Assembly (NCBI GenBank): GCA_007126095.1
Contig: SLBZ01000015.1
Span: 1 to 64,000, forward strand
DNA: 64,000 bases
Reading direction: 5' to 3'
DNA from: Aquisalimonas sp.
Lineage (GTDB): Bacteria > Pseudomonadota > Gammaproteobacteria > Nitrococcales > Aquisalimonadaceae
Position numbers and translations under genes: made by a program. Position 1 is the first letter of the stretch, and each line of letters opens with the position of its first letter. Shown piece by piece: positions 56,740 to 64,000 of the stretch. The notes beneath the pieces were generated by a model. The model had not been told where the DNA came from. It was given only the letters and a program-made list of their open reading frames with translations, and did not search any database.

Positions 56740-57642
56740 ATGACAAGAAACGGCGAGAACGCCCCGGAGCGTTACCTCACCACGGCGGAGGTGGCGGCCT
56801 ACCTGCGGCTCAAGGAACGCAAGGTCTACGATCTCGTGAAGCAGGGGGTGATCCCCTGTTCGCGCGCGACCGGCAAGCTGCTGTTTCCGCGGGAGAGCAT
56901 CGACCTGTGGGTCATGAGTCACCTTGAAGGCGACCAGGCGCCGTCGCGGGACATCCCGCCGGTGCTGGCCGGCAGCCAGGATCCGCTGCTGGAATGGGCC
57001 GTGCGCGAGGCCGGGTCGGACCTCGCCCTGCTGTGCCACGGCAGCGGCGACGGCGCCCGGCGCCTGCTGCGTGACGAGGCCATGGTCGCCGGGCTGCACG
57101 TGATCGATCATGGCACGGGGCGGTACAACGATCCGGTGACCCTCGGCCTGGGCGGCATGCGCGATCTGGTGATCATTCACTGGGGGCGGCGTCGGCAGGG
57201 TCTGCTGGTTCAGCCGGGTAACCCGCGCGGCATCCGAACGCTCGCCGATCTGGCGGAGCAGCCCGTCCGGGTCGCGCACCGGCAGCGGGAAGCGGGGGCC
57301 GATGCCCTGTTTCGCTCGCTGCTGGAGCGGTCGGCCATCGACGCGGCGCGGCTGGACTTCACGCCCCACGCATCCCTGAGCGAGGACGATCTTGCCCTGG
57401 CGGTGCGGGAGGGCGAGGCGGAGACCGGCTTGGCGGTGGAGGCAGCGGCGCGGCGGCACGGCCTGGATTTCATACCCCTGCATGAAGAGGATTTCGACCT
57501 GGCCATGCGGCGGCGCAGCTACTTCCAGCCACCGATACAGCGGCTGATGGCGTTCGCCCGCACGGAGCGCCTGGCCCGGCGGGCGGCCGCCATGGGCGGT
57601 TACGACATCACCGGGCTCGGCGCCGTCCAGTACAACGCCTGA
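56740..57642 (+). CDS. HTH regulator fused to a periplasmic-binding-protein-like domain
   Basis: A 300-residue cytoplasmic protein. Residues about 10-60 are an excisionase/MerR-like HTH (YLTTAEVAAYLRLKERKVYDLVKQGVIPCSR, LLFPRESIDLWV). Residues about 75-295 form a PBP_like domain related to molybdate-binding proteins, with GSGDGARRLLRDEAMVAGLHVIDH and LVIIHWGRRRQGLLV. It has no signal peptide, so it should sense an oxyanion inside the cell. It is divergent from tupBCA-modA, the likely target. A palindrome TTTCCGGAAA at 56718-56727 lies 12 bases before its ATG and may be an autoregulatory operator. Plausibly a functional counterpart of ModE. Confidence 0.85.
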   Translation: MTRNGENAPERYLTTAEVAAYLRLKERKVYDLVKQGVIPCSRATGKLLFPRESIDLWVMSHLEGDQAPSRDIPPVLAGSQDPLLEWAVREAGSDLALLCHGSGDGARRLLRDEAMVAGLHVIDHGTGRYNDPVTLGLGGMRDLVIIHWGRRRQGLLVQPGNPRGIRTLADLAEQPVRVAHRQREAGADALFRSLLERSAIDAARLDFTPHASLSEDDLALAVREGEAETGLAVEAAARRHGLDFIPLHEEDFDLAMRRRSYFQPPIQRLMAFARTERLARRAAAMGGYDITGLGAVQYNA

Positions 57643-57680
57643 GCGCCGTGGGCCCGCGCTCCGCGTTCGTGCAGGGCGCG

Positions 57681-58226
57681 CTAATCCTCCAGCAGGTGCA
57701 GCTGGTTTTTCAGCAGTGACCGCGCCCCGCGCTCCCATGACACATCGGTGTTGCCACGGATGTTCACGTGCCCCCCGGCGATGCGCTGGTCGCGGGCGAC
57801 GTCGTGGAGTTCCAGGCTCATGTGCAGGATGAGGTTGCTGATCTTGCGCACGCTGCCGGCCAGGATGACCTCCGCCCCCAGCGCTTTGGCCACCGCGATC
57901 TGGCAGGACGGGCAGCGGTGCAGGTGGCGCCCGGCGGCGGCCTCGGCAACGGCGTCATCCAGGGCGGCGTGGTCGACGAGGTGGTAGTCGGGGTGGTCCG
58001 CCAGAGCCGCTCGCAGGACCTCGGCGGTCAGGGCGAGACGGCGTTCGTCCGCGGGGTCCTGGGGGTGGTAGCTGGTATCGCCCAGTGACGTGTCAATGAT
58101 GCCGAAATCCAGAATCACCAGTGCCCGCGGCTCCGGGACCGCGGAAGCGGGCCAGGTCAGTGCCAGCGCCATGAGCGCACCGGCGAACAGAGACAGTCGG
58201 AACCGCATCGTCGTTGCACGTGTCAT
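57681..58226 (-). CDS. DUF3280 family exported protein
   Basis: A 181-residue protein with a signal peptide (about 1-29, cleaved near ASA-VPEP). The mature part matches DUF3280: VILDFGIIDTSLGD, RRLALTAEVLRAALADHPDYHLVD, HRCPSCQIAVAKALGAEVILAGSVRKISNLIL and GNTDVSWERGARSLLKNQL. A Cys pair (CPSC) is present. Related to DUF2380 proteins that resemble TolB-type beta domains. The start at 58226 has GGAGA eight bases upstream. Function unknown. Confidence 0.82.
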   Translation of the reverse strand: MTRATTMRFRLSLFAGALMALALTWPASAVPEPRALVILDFGIIDTSLGDTSYHPQDPADERRLALTAEVLRAALADHPDYHLVDHAALDDAVAEAAAGRHLHRCPSCQIAVAKALGAEVILAGSVRKISNLILHMSLELHDVARDQRIAGGHVNIRGNTDVSWERGARSLLKNQLHLLED

Positions 58227-58325
58227 CAGGGTGTCTCCCTGCCGGGGTGTCGTGGCGTTCCGCCGCTGGCTGCGTCATCATGGCGCCCAACCGACACCCA
58301 ACGCCGAACGGACGAGGTACGCTGC

Positions 58326-58634
58326 ATGTTCATCGCCATGAACCGCTTCCGCATCCACAAGGGGTACGAAGCCGAGTTCGAAAGCATCTGGGCCAGGCGC
58401 GATTCCCACCTGAAATCCGTGCCGGGTTTCATCTCCTTCAACCTGCTCCGCGGGCCGGCGCACGAGGACCATACGCTCTACGCCTCCCACAGCACCTGGG
58501 AGTCCCGTGACGCCTTCGACGCGTGGACACGCTCCGACGCGTTCAAGGAAGCCCACCGTAACGCCGGCGATCACCGCCACATCTACATGGAGGCCCCGGT
58601 CCTGGAGTGCTTCGAGGTGATCCAGGAGGAGTAG
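58326..58634 (+). CDS. Antibiotic biosynthesis monooxygenase / HmoA-like protein
   Basis: A 102-residue dimeric alpha+beta-barrel protein. The opening IAMNRFRIHKGYEAEFESIW, FISFNLLRGP and the STWESRDAFDAWTRSDAFKEAHR block match heme-degrading ABM-domain enzymes. Asn in MNRF, a Trp and a distal His are at expected places. It may be a heme-degrading oxygenase or a quinol monooxygenase. Confidence 0.82.
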   Translation: MFIAMNRFRIHKGYEAEFESIWARRDSHLKSVPGFISFNLLRGPAHEDHTLYASHSTWESRDAFDAWTRSDAFKEAHRNAGDHRHIYMEAPVLECFEVIQEE

Positions 58635-58681
58635 GCCCTGCAACGGTTTGCCGAACCGCGCCGCCGGGCGCGGACGCGACG

Positions 58682-59158
58682 ATGACGGTTGTTCTCTGGA
58701 TTGTAGCTGCGGCGCTGATCGCTGTCGGCGTGGCCGGGCTCGTTCTCCCGGTGCTGCCGGGCCCGCTGCTGCTGTTCGCGGGGCTGTGGATGGCGGCGTG
58801 GCTGGAAGGGTTCGCCCATGTGGGCGCGGCGCCGCTGGTGTTCATCGGTGCGCTCGCGGCGGTGGCGTCGCTGACCGACTTTCTCGCCGGTGCGCTGTTT
58901 GCACGGCGCCGTGGCGCCTCCGCCAGCTCCGTGGCCGGTGCCACGCTGGGTGCCGTGGTGGGCGTGTTCTTCGGTCCCGTGGGCCCGCTCCTGGGGCCGT
59001 TCGTGGGTGCCGTACTGGGCGAGCTGTGGGCCCGGCGCGGTCTCCCGGCGGCTGGTCGCGCCGGCTGGAGCGCGACCCTGGGCCTGTTGCTGGGCATGGC
59101 GACCAAGGTCGCTCTGGGTGTGGCGATGGTGGCGATCTTTCTGGTGGTGAGGTTCTAG
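58682..59158 (+). CDS. DUF456 family membrane protein
   Basis: A 158-residue hydrophobic protein with about four to five membrane helices and glycine-rich GATLGAVVGVFFGPVGPLLGPFVGAVLGEL, the hallmark of DUF456. The start at 58682 is the first Met of the membrane segment. Role unknown. It abuts the protease gene downstream with one base between stop and start. Confidence 0.85.
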   Translation: MTVVLWIVAAALIAVGVAGLVLPVLPGPLLLFAGLWMAAWLEGFAHVGAAPLVFIGALAAVASLTDFLAGALFARRRGASASSVAGATLGAVVGVFFGPVGPLLGPFVGAVLGELWARRGLPAAGRAGWSATLGLLLGMATKVALGVAMVAIFLVVRF

Positions 59159-59159
59159 G

Positions 59160-60107
59160 ATGCGTGCACGGTTGCGTCCGCTCGCCCTGGCCGGTCTCGT
59201 GGTGGCGTTGATCGCGGCGCCGTCTGCTGCTGCGTCCGACGGCCTGCAGCGGCTCTGGGCGCGCACCTGCGAGGCGCCCGTCACCGTCCACCTGGACGCG
59301 GTGGATGACCGCTTCGAGCTGGATCGTGCCGATGTCCGCGCCGCCCTGCACGACGCCGTGGCCATGTGGCAGGACGCCAGCGAAGACCCCCTGTTCCGCA
59401 AGCGTGACGGTGAAGGCGTGGCCGTGAGCCTGGTCTTTGACGAGCGGCAGGCCGGCGCCCAGGCCCGCCAGCGGCGCCGGGAGGATCTGATCCGCGTGGA
59501 GGAGCAGCTGCAGGCGGACCGGCAGCGGCTGGAGAGGCGGCACGAGGCGCTGAGCGCGGAAAGCCGCGATTTCGAGACAAGACAGCGCCGGCTCAACGAG
59601 CGGGTGGAGGCCTACGAGCGTGAAGTGACCGCGTGGAACGAAGGCCGGATGGAGCGCACGCGCGAGAACCGCGAGCGGCTGGAAGAGGCGTCACGCGCGC
59701 TCACGGTCGCCCAGGACGCCCTGAACGACGAACGCCGTGAGTTGGAGCGGCGCGGTGAGGCGCTCAACCGCGAGCAGCAGGTTCTGGTACGCGAGATCGA
59801 GGCGTTCAATCACCAGGTGGATGCCCACAACCGCGAGGCCCATGCGGCCACCGGCTTCGAGATGGGGCAGTACGAGCGGCGCGGCAACCGGCGCTGGATC
59901 CGCGTGTTCAAGGCGGATGACCAGGACGAGCTGCGGTTGGTGCTCGCCCACGAACTGGGCCATGCTCTCGGTATCGGGCATGTCCCGGAGGCCGACGCCA
60001 TCATGGCGCCCCATCTGGGGGCCGACAACGCGGGCCGCACGGCGCTCTCGGCAGCCGACCGCGAGGCGCTTGCCCAGACCTGCCGGGTCACGCTGACGGC
60101 GGACTGA
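59160..60107 (+). CDS. Matrixin-like metalloprotease with long coiled-coil insert
   Basis: A 315-residue exported protein. A signal peptide covers about residues 1-25. An N-terminal segment (about 30-100) resembles the first half of M10-type zincin domains (ALHDAVAMWQDASEDPLF, VAVSLVFDER). Residues about 102-225 are a highly charged Arg/Glu heptad-type coiled coil. The fold resumes with RRWIRVFKADDQDELRLVLAHELGHALGIGH, carrying the HExxHxxGxxH zinc motif and a downstream Met (ADAIMAPHL) as the Met-turn. The active site looks intact. The insertion splits the fold and may form a hairpin arm that positions the protease or blocks it. The call of matrixin rests on the zinc and Met-turn motifs. Confidence 0.8.
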   Translation: MRARLRPLALAGLVVALIAAPSAAASDGLQRLWARTCEAPVTVHLDAVDDRFELDRADVRAALHDAVAMWQDASEDPLFRKRDGEGVAVSLVFDERQAGAQARQRRREDLIRVEEQLQADRQRLERRHEALSAESRDFETRQRRLNERVEAYEREVTAWNEGRMERTRENRERLEEASRALTVAQDALNDERRELERRGEALNREQQVLVREIEAFNHQVDAHNREAHAATGFEMGQYERRGNRRWIRVFKADDQDELRLVLAHELGHALGIGHVPEADAIMAPHLGADNAGRTALSAADREALAQTCRVTLTAD

Positions 60108-60126
60108 ACGACCCACGGAGGACAGC

Positions 60127-60306
60127 ATGCGGCTGTTCGTGAACCCTTTCTTCATCGGCGCCGTCATCGGCTTCTTCTGGGGGCACCAGAGCATCGGCAG
60201 CGCCTTCATGGGCGCCTTTCTGTTCGGTATCCCGCTGTGGATGATCGGCGGTCCGACCCTTGAGTACCTGGTGCGTCGTCGCCGGGCGCGTCAGGAACGG
60301 CAGTAG
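60127..60306 (+). CDS. Small membrane protein (59 residues)
   Basis: A 59-residue frame starting at an ATG with CGGAGGACAGC just upstream, 19 bases after the protease stop. Two hydrophobic stretches (about residues 4-17 and 27-43) are followed by an Arg-rich tail (about 49-58), so it should be a small two-helix inner-membrane protein with the tail in the cytoplasm. Codon use and the clean ribosome site support it as real. No family recognised; probably cotranscribed with the metalloprotease. Confidence 0.6.
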   Translation: MRLFVNPFFIGAVIGFFWGHQSIGSAFMGAFLFGIPLWMIGGPTLEYLVRRRRARQERQ

Positions 60307-60330
60307 CAGCGTCCGGGCCGCTGCGCCCGC

Positions 60331-61497
60331 TCATGGCCCCACCGGCACGGCGTCATCGAGAAACGCGAGCAGGCGCGAATTGACGGCCTGTGGCGCCTCC
60401 TGCTGCACCCAGTGGCCGGCACCAGGGAGGAGATGGCAGCCCCGCATGTCTGCACAGCCCCGGGACTGCATCCGCTCGAACCGACCCGGTGCCTGGTAAA
60501 CACCCCAGTCACGATCCCCCGCAATGAAGCAGGCGGGCTGCGTCACCACCCGGCCCGAGAACGTGTACAGCTCCGCCTGGTGCGCGGGCAGCGCAAATGC
60601 GCGATACCACTGCAGACCGCCCTGGAAGCCGGTGCGCTCGAACGCCTCGGTGTAGGCGGCCAGGGCGTCGTCCGGCAGCCATTCGCAGCGGGCGATGGCG
60701 TCCTCTGCGGGCATGGCCAGTGCCACCGTCTCCGCCATGGTGCGGTCGCGTTCCATGATGTAGTAGCCGGGCATGCGGGCGAGTTCCGCCGCGGTCATCG
60801 CCGCCAGCGGCTGTGGCGCGTTGCCGCTCCAGTCGCCGCTTTTCATGTGGAAGTACGCCCGCAGAAAGGCGTGGATGCCCTGGGGGCAGTGGCGCATGTC
60901 CGTGTCGGCGTCGCGGCCGCGGAAGTAGTGCTGGTAGTGCTTCCGCGGTGGGTCCAGGGCCGCCAGTTCCGCGTCCAGGTCCGGTGCAGCGGGGCTGTCG
61001 GCCCGCGGCGCCATGGCGGCGGTGTTGAACGGAAACGCGGGGGCGCCGGCAAAGGGGGCACTCATGAACACCACGGAGCGGAACACGTCCGGCCTTGCGA
61101 TGGCGCACCAGCCGGCCACGGTCGAGCCCATGTCGTGACCCACCACCGCCGCAACGGAGCGGTAGCCCAGTGCCGCGGTCAGGCCCAGCACGTCGCGCAC
61201 CAGGTTGAGAGGCCGGTAGCTGGCCAGGTCGCCGTCGTAGTCGCCGTCCCAGCCGGTCGTGTGGCCGTAGCCGCGCTGGTCCGGCGCCACCACGTAATAG
61301 CCCGCCGCCGCCAGTGCCGGCAACACGTGGCGCCAGGTGTAGGCGAGCTCCGGAAAGCCGTGCAGCAGCACGATCAGTGGCTGCCCGGCGCAGCCGGCCT
61401 CCAGCACGTGCATGGTCAGATCGTTGCCATTGGTGACGTAGCGGGAGCGGACCCCGTCGGGCAGGGTCGGAACCGGCGGCGAACTGTCGGCGTGCAT
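60331..61497 (-). CDS. Epoxide hydrolase-like alpha/beta hydrolase
   Basis: A 388-residue alpha/beta hydrolase. The oxyanion motif HGFPE and the nucleophile elbow GHDMGS (Asp nucleophile) place it with epoxide hydrolases and haloalkane dehalogenases. The cap domain spans about 155-300. Acid and base are expected in AGDRDWGV and GAGHWVQQEAP. The nucleophile Asp rather than Ser rules out a plain esterase. The ATG at 61497 has GGAGAG upstream. Convergent with the small membrane protein gene. Confidence 0.85.
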   Translation of the reverse strand: MHADSSPPVPTLPDGVRSRYVTNGNDLTMHVLEAGCAGQPLIVLLHGFPELAYTWRHVLPALAAAGYYVVAPDQRGYGHTTGWDGDYDGDLASYRPLNLVRDVLGLTAALGYRSVAAVVGHDMGSTVAGWCAIARPDVFRSVVFMSAPFAGAPAFPFNTAAMAPRADSPAAPDLDAELAALDPPRKHYQHYFRGRDADTDMRHCPQGIHAFLRAYFHMKSGDWSGNAPQPLAAMTAAELARMPGYYIMERDRTMAETVALAMPAEDAIARCEWLPDDALAAYTEAFERTGFQGGLQWYRAFALPAHQAELYTFSGRVVTQPACFIAGDRDWGVYQAPGRFERMQSRGCADMRGCHLLPGAGHWVQQEAPQAVNSRLLAFLDDAVPVGP

Positions 61498-61650
61498 GGT
61501 GGTTCTCTCCGTGGCTGCGGCCCGCAGTGTACCCGCACCGGCACTGTGGCCGAAGCGCCGGGAGCAGCCCGGGCGGCAGCCCCGTGCGCGTTGGGTATGG
61601 TTTCCTTTAGACTGCCCTGCGGAGGCGTTGCAATCCGTTGGAGACAGAGG

Positions 61651-61926
61651 ATGATTACATCCCGGCGACAGCGGCTGGCCCACTGGGGCGAGACGCGACA
61701 GAAGGGCAGGCGGCGGTTTCTCCTGATCAACGGTGCCCTGGGCTGGGGAGTGTCCACGGCGGTGGTCTGGACGCTGGTCATGTGGCTGATTGCCCCGGAT
61801 TTTGAACCACTGCCGAACCTGCTGCTGGCGTTGATCATGTTCCCCATGGGCGGGGTGGTCTGGGCGTGGATCATCTGGGAGTCCACGGAGAAGGAGTTCA
61901 TCCGCCGAACCGGCGGTGGTGCATAG
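61651..61926 (+). CDS. Two-helix (2TM domain-like) membrane protein
   Basis: A 91-residue protein with a basic N-terminus (about 1-24), two membrane helices (about 25-48 and 55-78, joined by APDFEPLP) and an acidic/basic tail. It resembles the widespread 2TM domain. GGAGACAGAGG lies directly before the ATG. No function can be assigned. Confidence 0.6.
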   Translation: MITSRRQRLAHWGETRQKGRRRFLLINGALGWGVSTAVVWTLVMWLIAPDFEPLPNLLLALIMFPMGGVVWAWIIWESTEKEFIRRTGGGA

Positions 61927-62003
61927 CCGGTGGTGTCGGGCGTCGTTCCCCGGTCACGGGCCGCGGCGCCGTGCTGATTCCCCTTTGAGTGAACCTGTCG
62001 ACA

Positions 62004-62031
62004 TTGTTGGCGGCGTGGTTGCGGCTAAGAT
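62004..62031 (+). promoter_or_regulatory. Weak candidate promoter of the condensin operon
   Basis: TTGTTG (62004-62009) and TAAGAT (62026-62031) are 16 bases apart, with 3 and 4 consensus matches. The condensin gene starts 81 bases later. Low certainty. Confidence 0.25.
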
Positions 62032-62111
62032 GTTCGATCATTGCCGGATGATGTCATCACGCCTCCACGGTCAGGGCAGCGGAGCGACCGAGAGAAAGGA
62101 CCCGATCACGC

Positions 62112-63356
62112 ATGGCACTCATCACCCCCCAACGCTTTCTCAGGTTTGCGGCGGAGCAGTACCCCCTGCTCAGGGAGCTTCTGGACACGGGTGCCGTGAC
62201 CGAGCCCGAGCTCATGGCCAGCATTGGCAGGCACCGGCGCCCGGCGGACCCGGAACCCTCCACCATCCGCGAGAACCTGCTCGCCATGGGGTTCCTGGAG
62301 CGCCGGCCGGAATCCGACGGACTGGAGTTTCCGCAGCCGCTGGAGCGCTTCCTGCGCTACCTGCACCGTGAGCATCACCTTACCTCTGCCTCCCAGCTGG
62401 AGAGTTACGTCGAGGACATCGCGCGCCTGGAGTCGGAACTCAACACCGCCGTGGCCGCGCCGCAGTCCACCGACCTGCCGTTCGTGCTCGAGGAGCTCGC
62501 CGCCCGCATCGAGGAGATCCGTCACGACATCGCCGGCAACAAGGAAGCGATCACCGACGCCGTGATCCGCTTCCAGGCCAACCCCGACGCCCTCTCCCTG
62601 CAGGCACGCTATGCGCGGGTGATCTGGCTCTGGGAGCGCTATCTGGTGCCGGTGCAGGAACTGATCGACACCGAGCGGGTCATGGAAGAGCACCTCAACA
62701 GCCTCGATCGCAGCATGCTCGACGCCGAAGGTGCCCTGGCCGCGGAGCGCCCGGACCTGGCCGGCGGCGTGCGCGAGAACCGGCTGCGTCTCTACCGCAT
62801 GCGCCGGCAGATCGTGGACGACTTCCGCGAGTCCATGCTCGAGCTGCAACCCCTGTATCAGCGGGCCATGCGCGAGAGCGAGACGGCGCGGGATGTCAGC
62901 CACGTGCTGGATCATGTCCGGCGCCACGGCGCCGGCAGCCTGGCGCTGGAGGAGCGCGTGGGGGCGCCGGTGAGCCGTCACGAGGGCCTGTTCGGTGATC
63001 TTGCCGCCAAGGCCTATCTGTACCGTCTCGCCGATTTCCAGCCCCGCGGGCGGGTGGAGCTGGACGCCGCGCTGGAAGACGGCGGCGAGCCCATCAACCG
63101 GGTGGACCTCACCACTCTGTTCGGCGAACTGGAATCGGAGCAGCCGGATGACGCCCTGGAGTGGCTGGTGGACTCCCTGGCGGACCGTGGCGGCTCCGTG
63201 CGCGATCTGCTGACCGTCTTCGGGCGTGCCGTGCGTCGCCTGGAGACGCAGCCCGGCAGCGAGCCCCGTGACTATCAGTTTGGTGACTACACGCTGCGCA
63301 CCTACCCGCGCAGCCTGACCAACGAGACCATGGAAACCGATCATGAGCGCGACTGA
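62112..63356 (+). CDS. MukF/MksF-like kleisin (JetA-type)
   Basis: A 414-residue protein with an N-terminal winged-helix-like region (about 1-90, TPQRFLRFAAEQYPLLRELLDTG, ENLLAMGFLERR). A long helical middle follows (about 95-290, many Glu/Arg heptads such as LEELAARIEEIRHDIAGNKEAITDAVIRF). The C-terminal part again looks like a small winged domain. This layout fits the kleisin of MukBEF-like condensins. Gene order (this, an MksE-like protein, then a P-loop gene) supports MksF/JetA. The call rests on context as much as sequence. It overlaps the next gene by 14 bases. Confidence 0.72.
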   Translation: MALITPQRFLRFAAEQYPLLRELLDTGAVTEPELMASIGRHRRPADPEPSTIRENLLAMGFLERRPESDGLEFPQPLERFLRYLHREHHLTSASQLESYVEDIARLESELNTAVAAPQSTDLPFVLEELAARIEEIRHDIAGNKEAITDAVIRFQANPDALSLQARYARVIWLWERYLVPVQELIDTERVMEEHLNSLDRSMLDAEGALAAERPDLAGGVRENRLRLYRMRRQIVDDFRESMLELQPLYQRAMRESETARDVSHVLDHVRRHGAGSLALEERVGAPVSRHEGLFGDLAAKAYLYRLADFQPRGRVELDAALEDGGEPINRVDLTTLFGELESEQPDDALEWLVDSLADRGGSVRDLLTVFGRAVRRLETQPGSEPRDYQFGDYTLRTYPRSLTNETMETDHERD

Positions 63357-63936
63357 AGACGAGGGCCGCTTCGATCTGCCCGGTCTTGCCGAGATCTTCG
63401 GTGAACTCTCCCGCGGCCGCCACATCTGCGCCGAGGACGGCCGGCCTTACCACGAGCTGCAGGAACACGAAGCGGCCTTCGAGGAGCTGTTCGACCGGCT
63501 GGGCTACCGGCTTCAGGCGGATGAACGCGGCTTCTACTACTTCCAGGCCCAGGAGGCGCAGTCCGTGAGCGGGCAGACGCGGCGCTCCGCCGTGTTCTTC
63601 CTCATTCTGGTGGAGGCCCTGTGGGCGGACGAGGGCGGCCCCGAGCCGCTGGAGGATCTGGTCATGGAGCGCAGCTGGAGTATTCCCGACCTGCCGCACC
63701 TGGGGCGCGAACGCTATGTGGAGATCATGGAACAGCTCGACCGCACACCGGACGAAGACCTGCTGCGCGACGAGGTGAAGCGGCTGGTGCGCTTCGGCTT
63801 CGCCGCCTGGAACGACGACGAACGGTTCCGCTTCCGCGCACCGGCGCTACGGTTTCTGGACATCGCCCGGGAAGTCGCCGACGGGCTCCGCGCCGAGGCC
63901 GCCGACGAGGCGCCGGCCCGGGAGGTGCAGGCATGA
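63343..63936 (+). CDS. MukE/MksE-like condensin subunit (JetB-type)
   Basis: A 197-residue protein matching the MksE pattern: LAEIFGELSRGRHICAEDGRPYHELQEHEAAFEELFDRLGYRL near the start, FYYFQAQEAQSVSGQTRRSAVFFLILVEALW, SIPDLPHLGRERYVEIM and a C-terminal FRFRAPALRFLDIARE. These are tandem winged helices that bridge the kleisin and the SMC heads. Starts inside the kleisin gene and ends overlapping the next gene by four bases (ATGA), a tightly coupled operon. Confidence 0.82.
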   Translation: MSATEDEGRFDLPGLAEIFGELSRGRHICAEDGRPYHELQEHEAAFEELFDRLGYRLQADERGFYYFQAQEAQSVSGQTRRSAVFFLILVEALWADEGGPEPLEDLVMERSWSIPDLPHLGRERYVEIMEQLDRTPDEDLLRDEVKRLVRFGFAAWNDDERFRFRAPALRFLDIAREVADGLRAEAADEAPAREVQA

Positions 63937-64000
63937 AGCGGCTCGGACCGACGCGCCTGGTGCTGATCAACTCCGGCCCGTATGACTACGGCGAAGTGGC
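63933..64000 (+). CDS. Start of MukB/MksB-like SMC ATPase (JetC-type), cut by window end
   Basis: Only the first 22 codons are visible. They read LGPTRLVLINSGPYDYGEV near the N-terminus, the strand that precedes the Walker A motif in MksB/JetC ATPases. GGAGGTG lies about nine bases before the ATG, which overlaps the MksE stop. The rest, including the P-loop and any following nuclease gene, is outside the window. Confidence 0.7.
   Translation, partial: MKRLGPTRLVLINSGPYDYGEV

Overview
The window reads as a chromosomal stretch of a high-GC gammaproteobacterium, most like the halophilic Ectothiorhodospiraceae/Chromatiales. This is an inference from gene content and order: ponA facing pilMNOPQ-aroKB next to gltB, a yicC-gmk-rpoZ-spoT-ridA-recG-ubiC-ubiA run, and many acidic exported proteins. 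I could not run any database search. No rRNA, tRNA, CRISPR array, insertion sequence or prophage was seen.

Layout. 0-9.2 kb (minus strand): type IV pilus assembly genes pilMNOPQ, then aroK, aroB and dgt, a small outer-membrane protein and the start of gltB. 9.3-12.6 kb (plus): mrcA/ponA and a conserved unknown. 12.6-22.8 kb: gltA, rpmE2, a DUF3135 protein, a 409-residue beta-barrel, a GST, an FAD-linked D-2-hydroxyacid dehydrogenase, dinB, rof, a CPXCG protein, hemW, rdgB and rph. 23-35.5 kb (plus): yicC, gmk, rpoZ, spoT, a membrane-anchored nuclease, a diguanylate cyclase, ridA, recG, ubiC, ubiA and cls. 35.7-42.3 kb: a class II amidotransferase, a membrane protein and a cytochrome c oxidase operon (coxB with a c-type heme domain, coxA, two subunit III-like proteins, subunit IV).

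42.4-53.3 kb is an accessory redox/detoxification region. It holds a flavin reductase, a membrane-anchored glutaredoxin-like protein, an FMO-like monooxygenase, an AcoR-type sigma-54 activator, two pirins (one broken), a thioesterase/DsbA-type isomerase/SDR operon facing an HxlR regulator, and an NADPH-FMN reductase. Two regulatory layouts here can be read from the DNA. One is a canonical sigma-54 promoter (GG-N10-GC) before the monooxygenase, with two GTTACA-N2-TGTAAC-type dyads 22 bp apart. The other is a sigma-70 promoter before the SDR operon with one GTTC/GAAC dyad filling the -35/-10 spacer and another just past the start site.

53.3-57.6 kb: a relic ABC ATPase fragment, then modA behind tupBCA, facing an HTH regulator with its own periplasmic-binding-protein-like domain. 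57.6-61.9 kb: small enzymes, membrane proteins and a matrixin-like metalloprotease interrupted by a long coiled coil. 62.1 kb to the end: the first genes of a MukFEB-like condensin (MksFEB / Wadjet JetABC type), whose SMC gene is cut by the window edge. It is the best candidate for a defence system here; whether a JetD/MksG nuclease follows cannot be seen.
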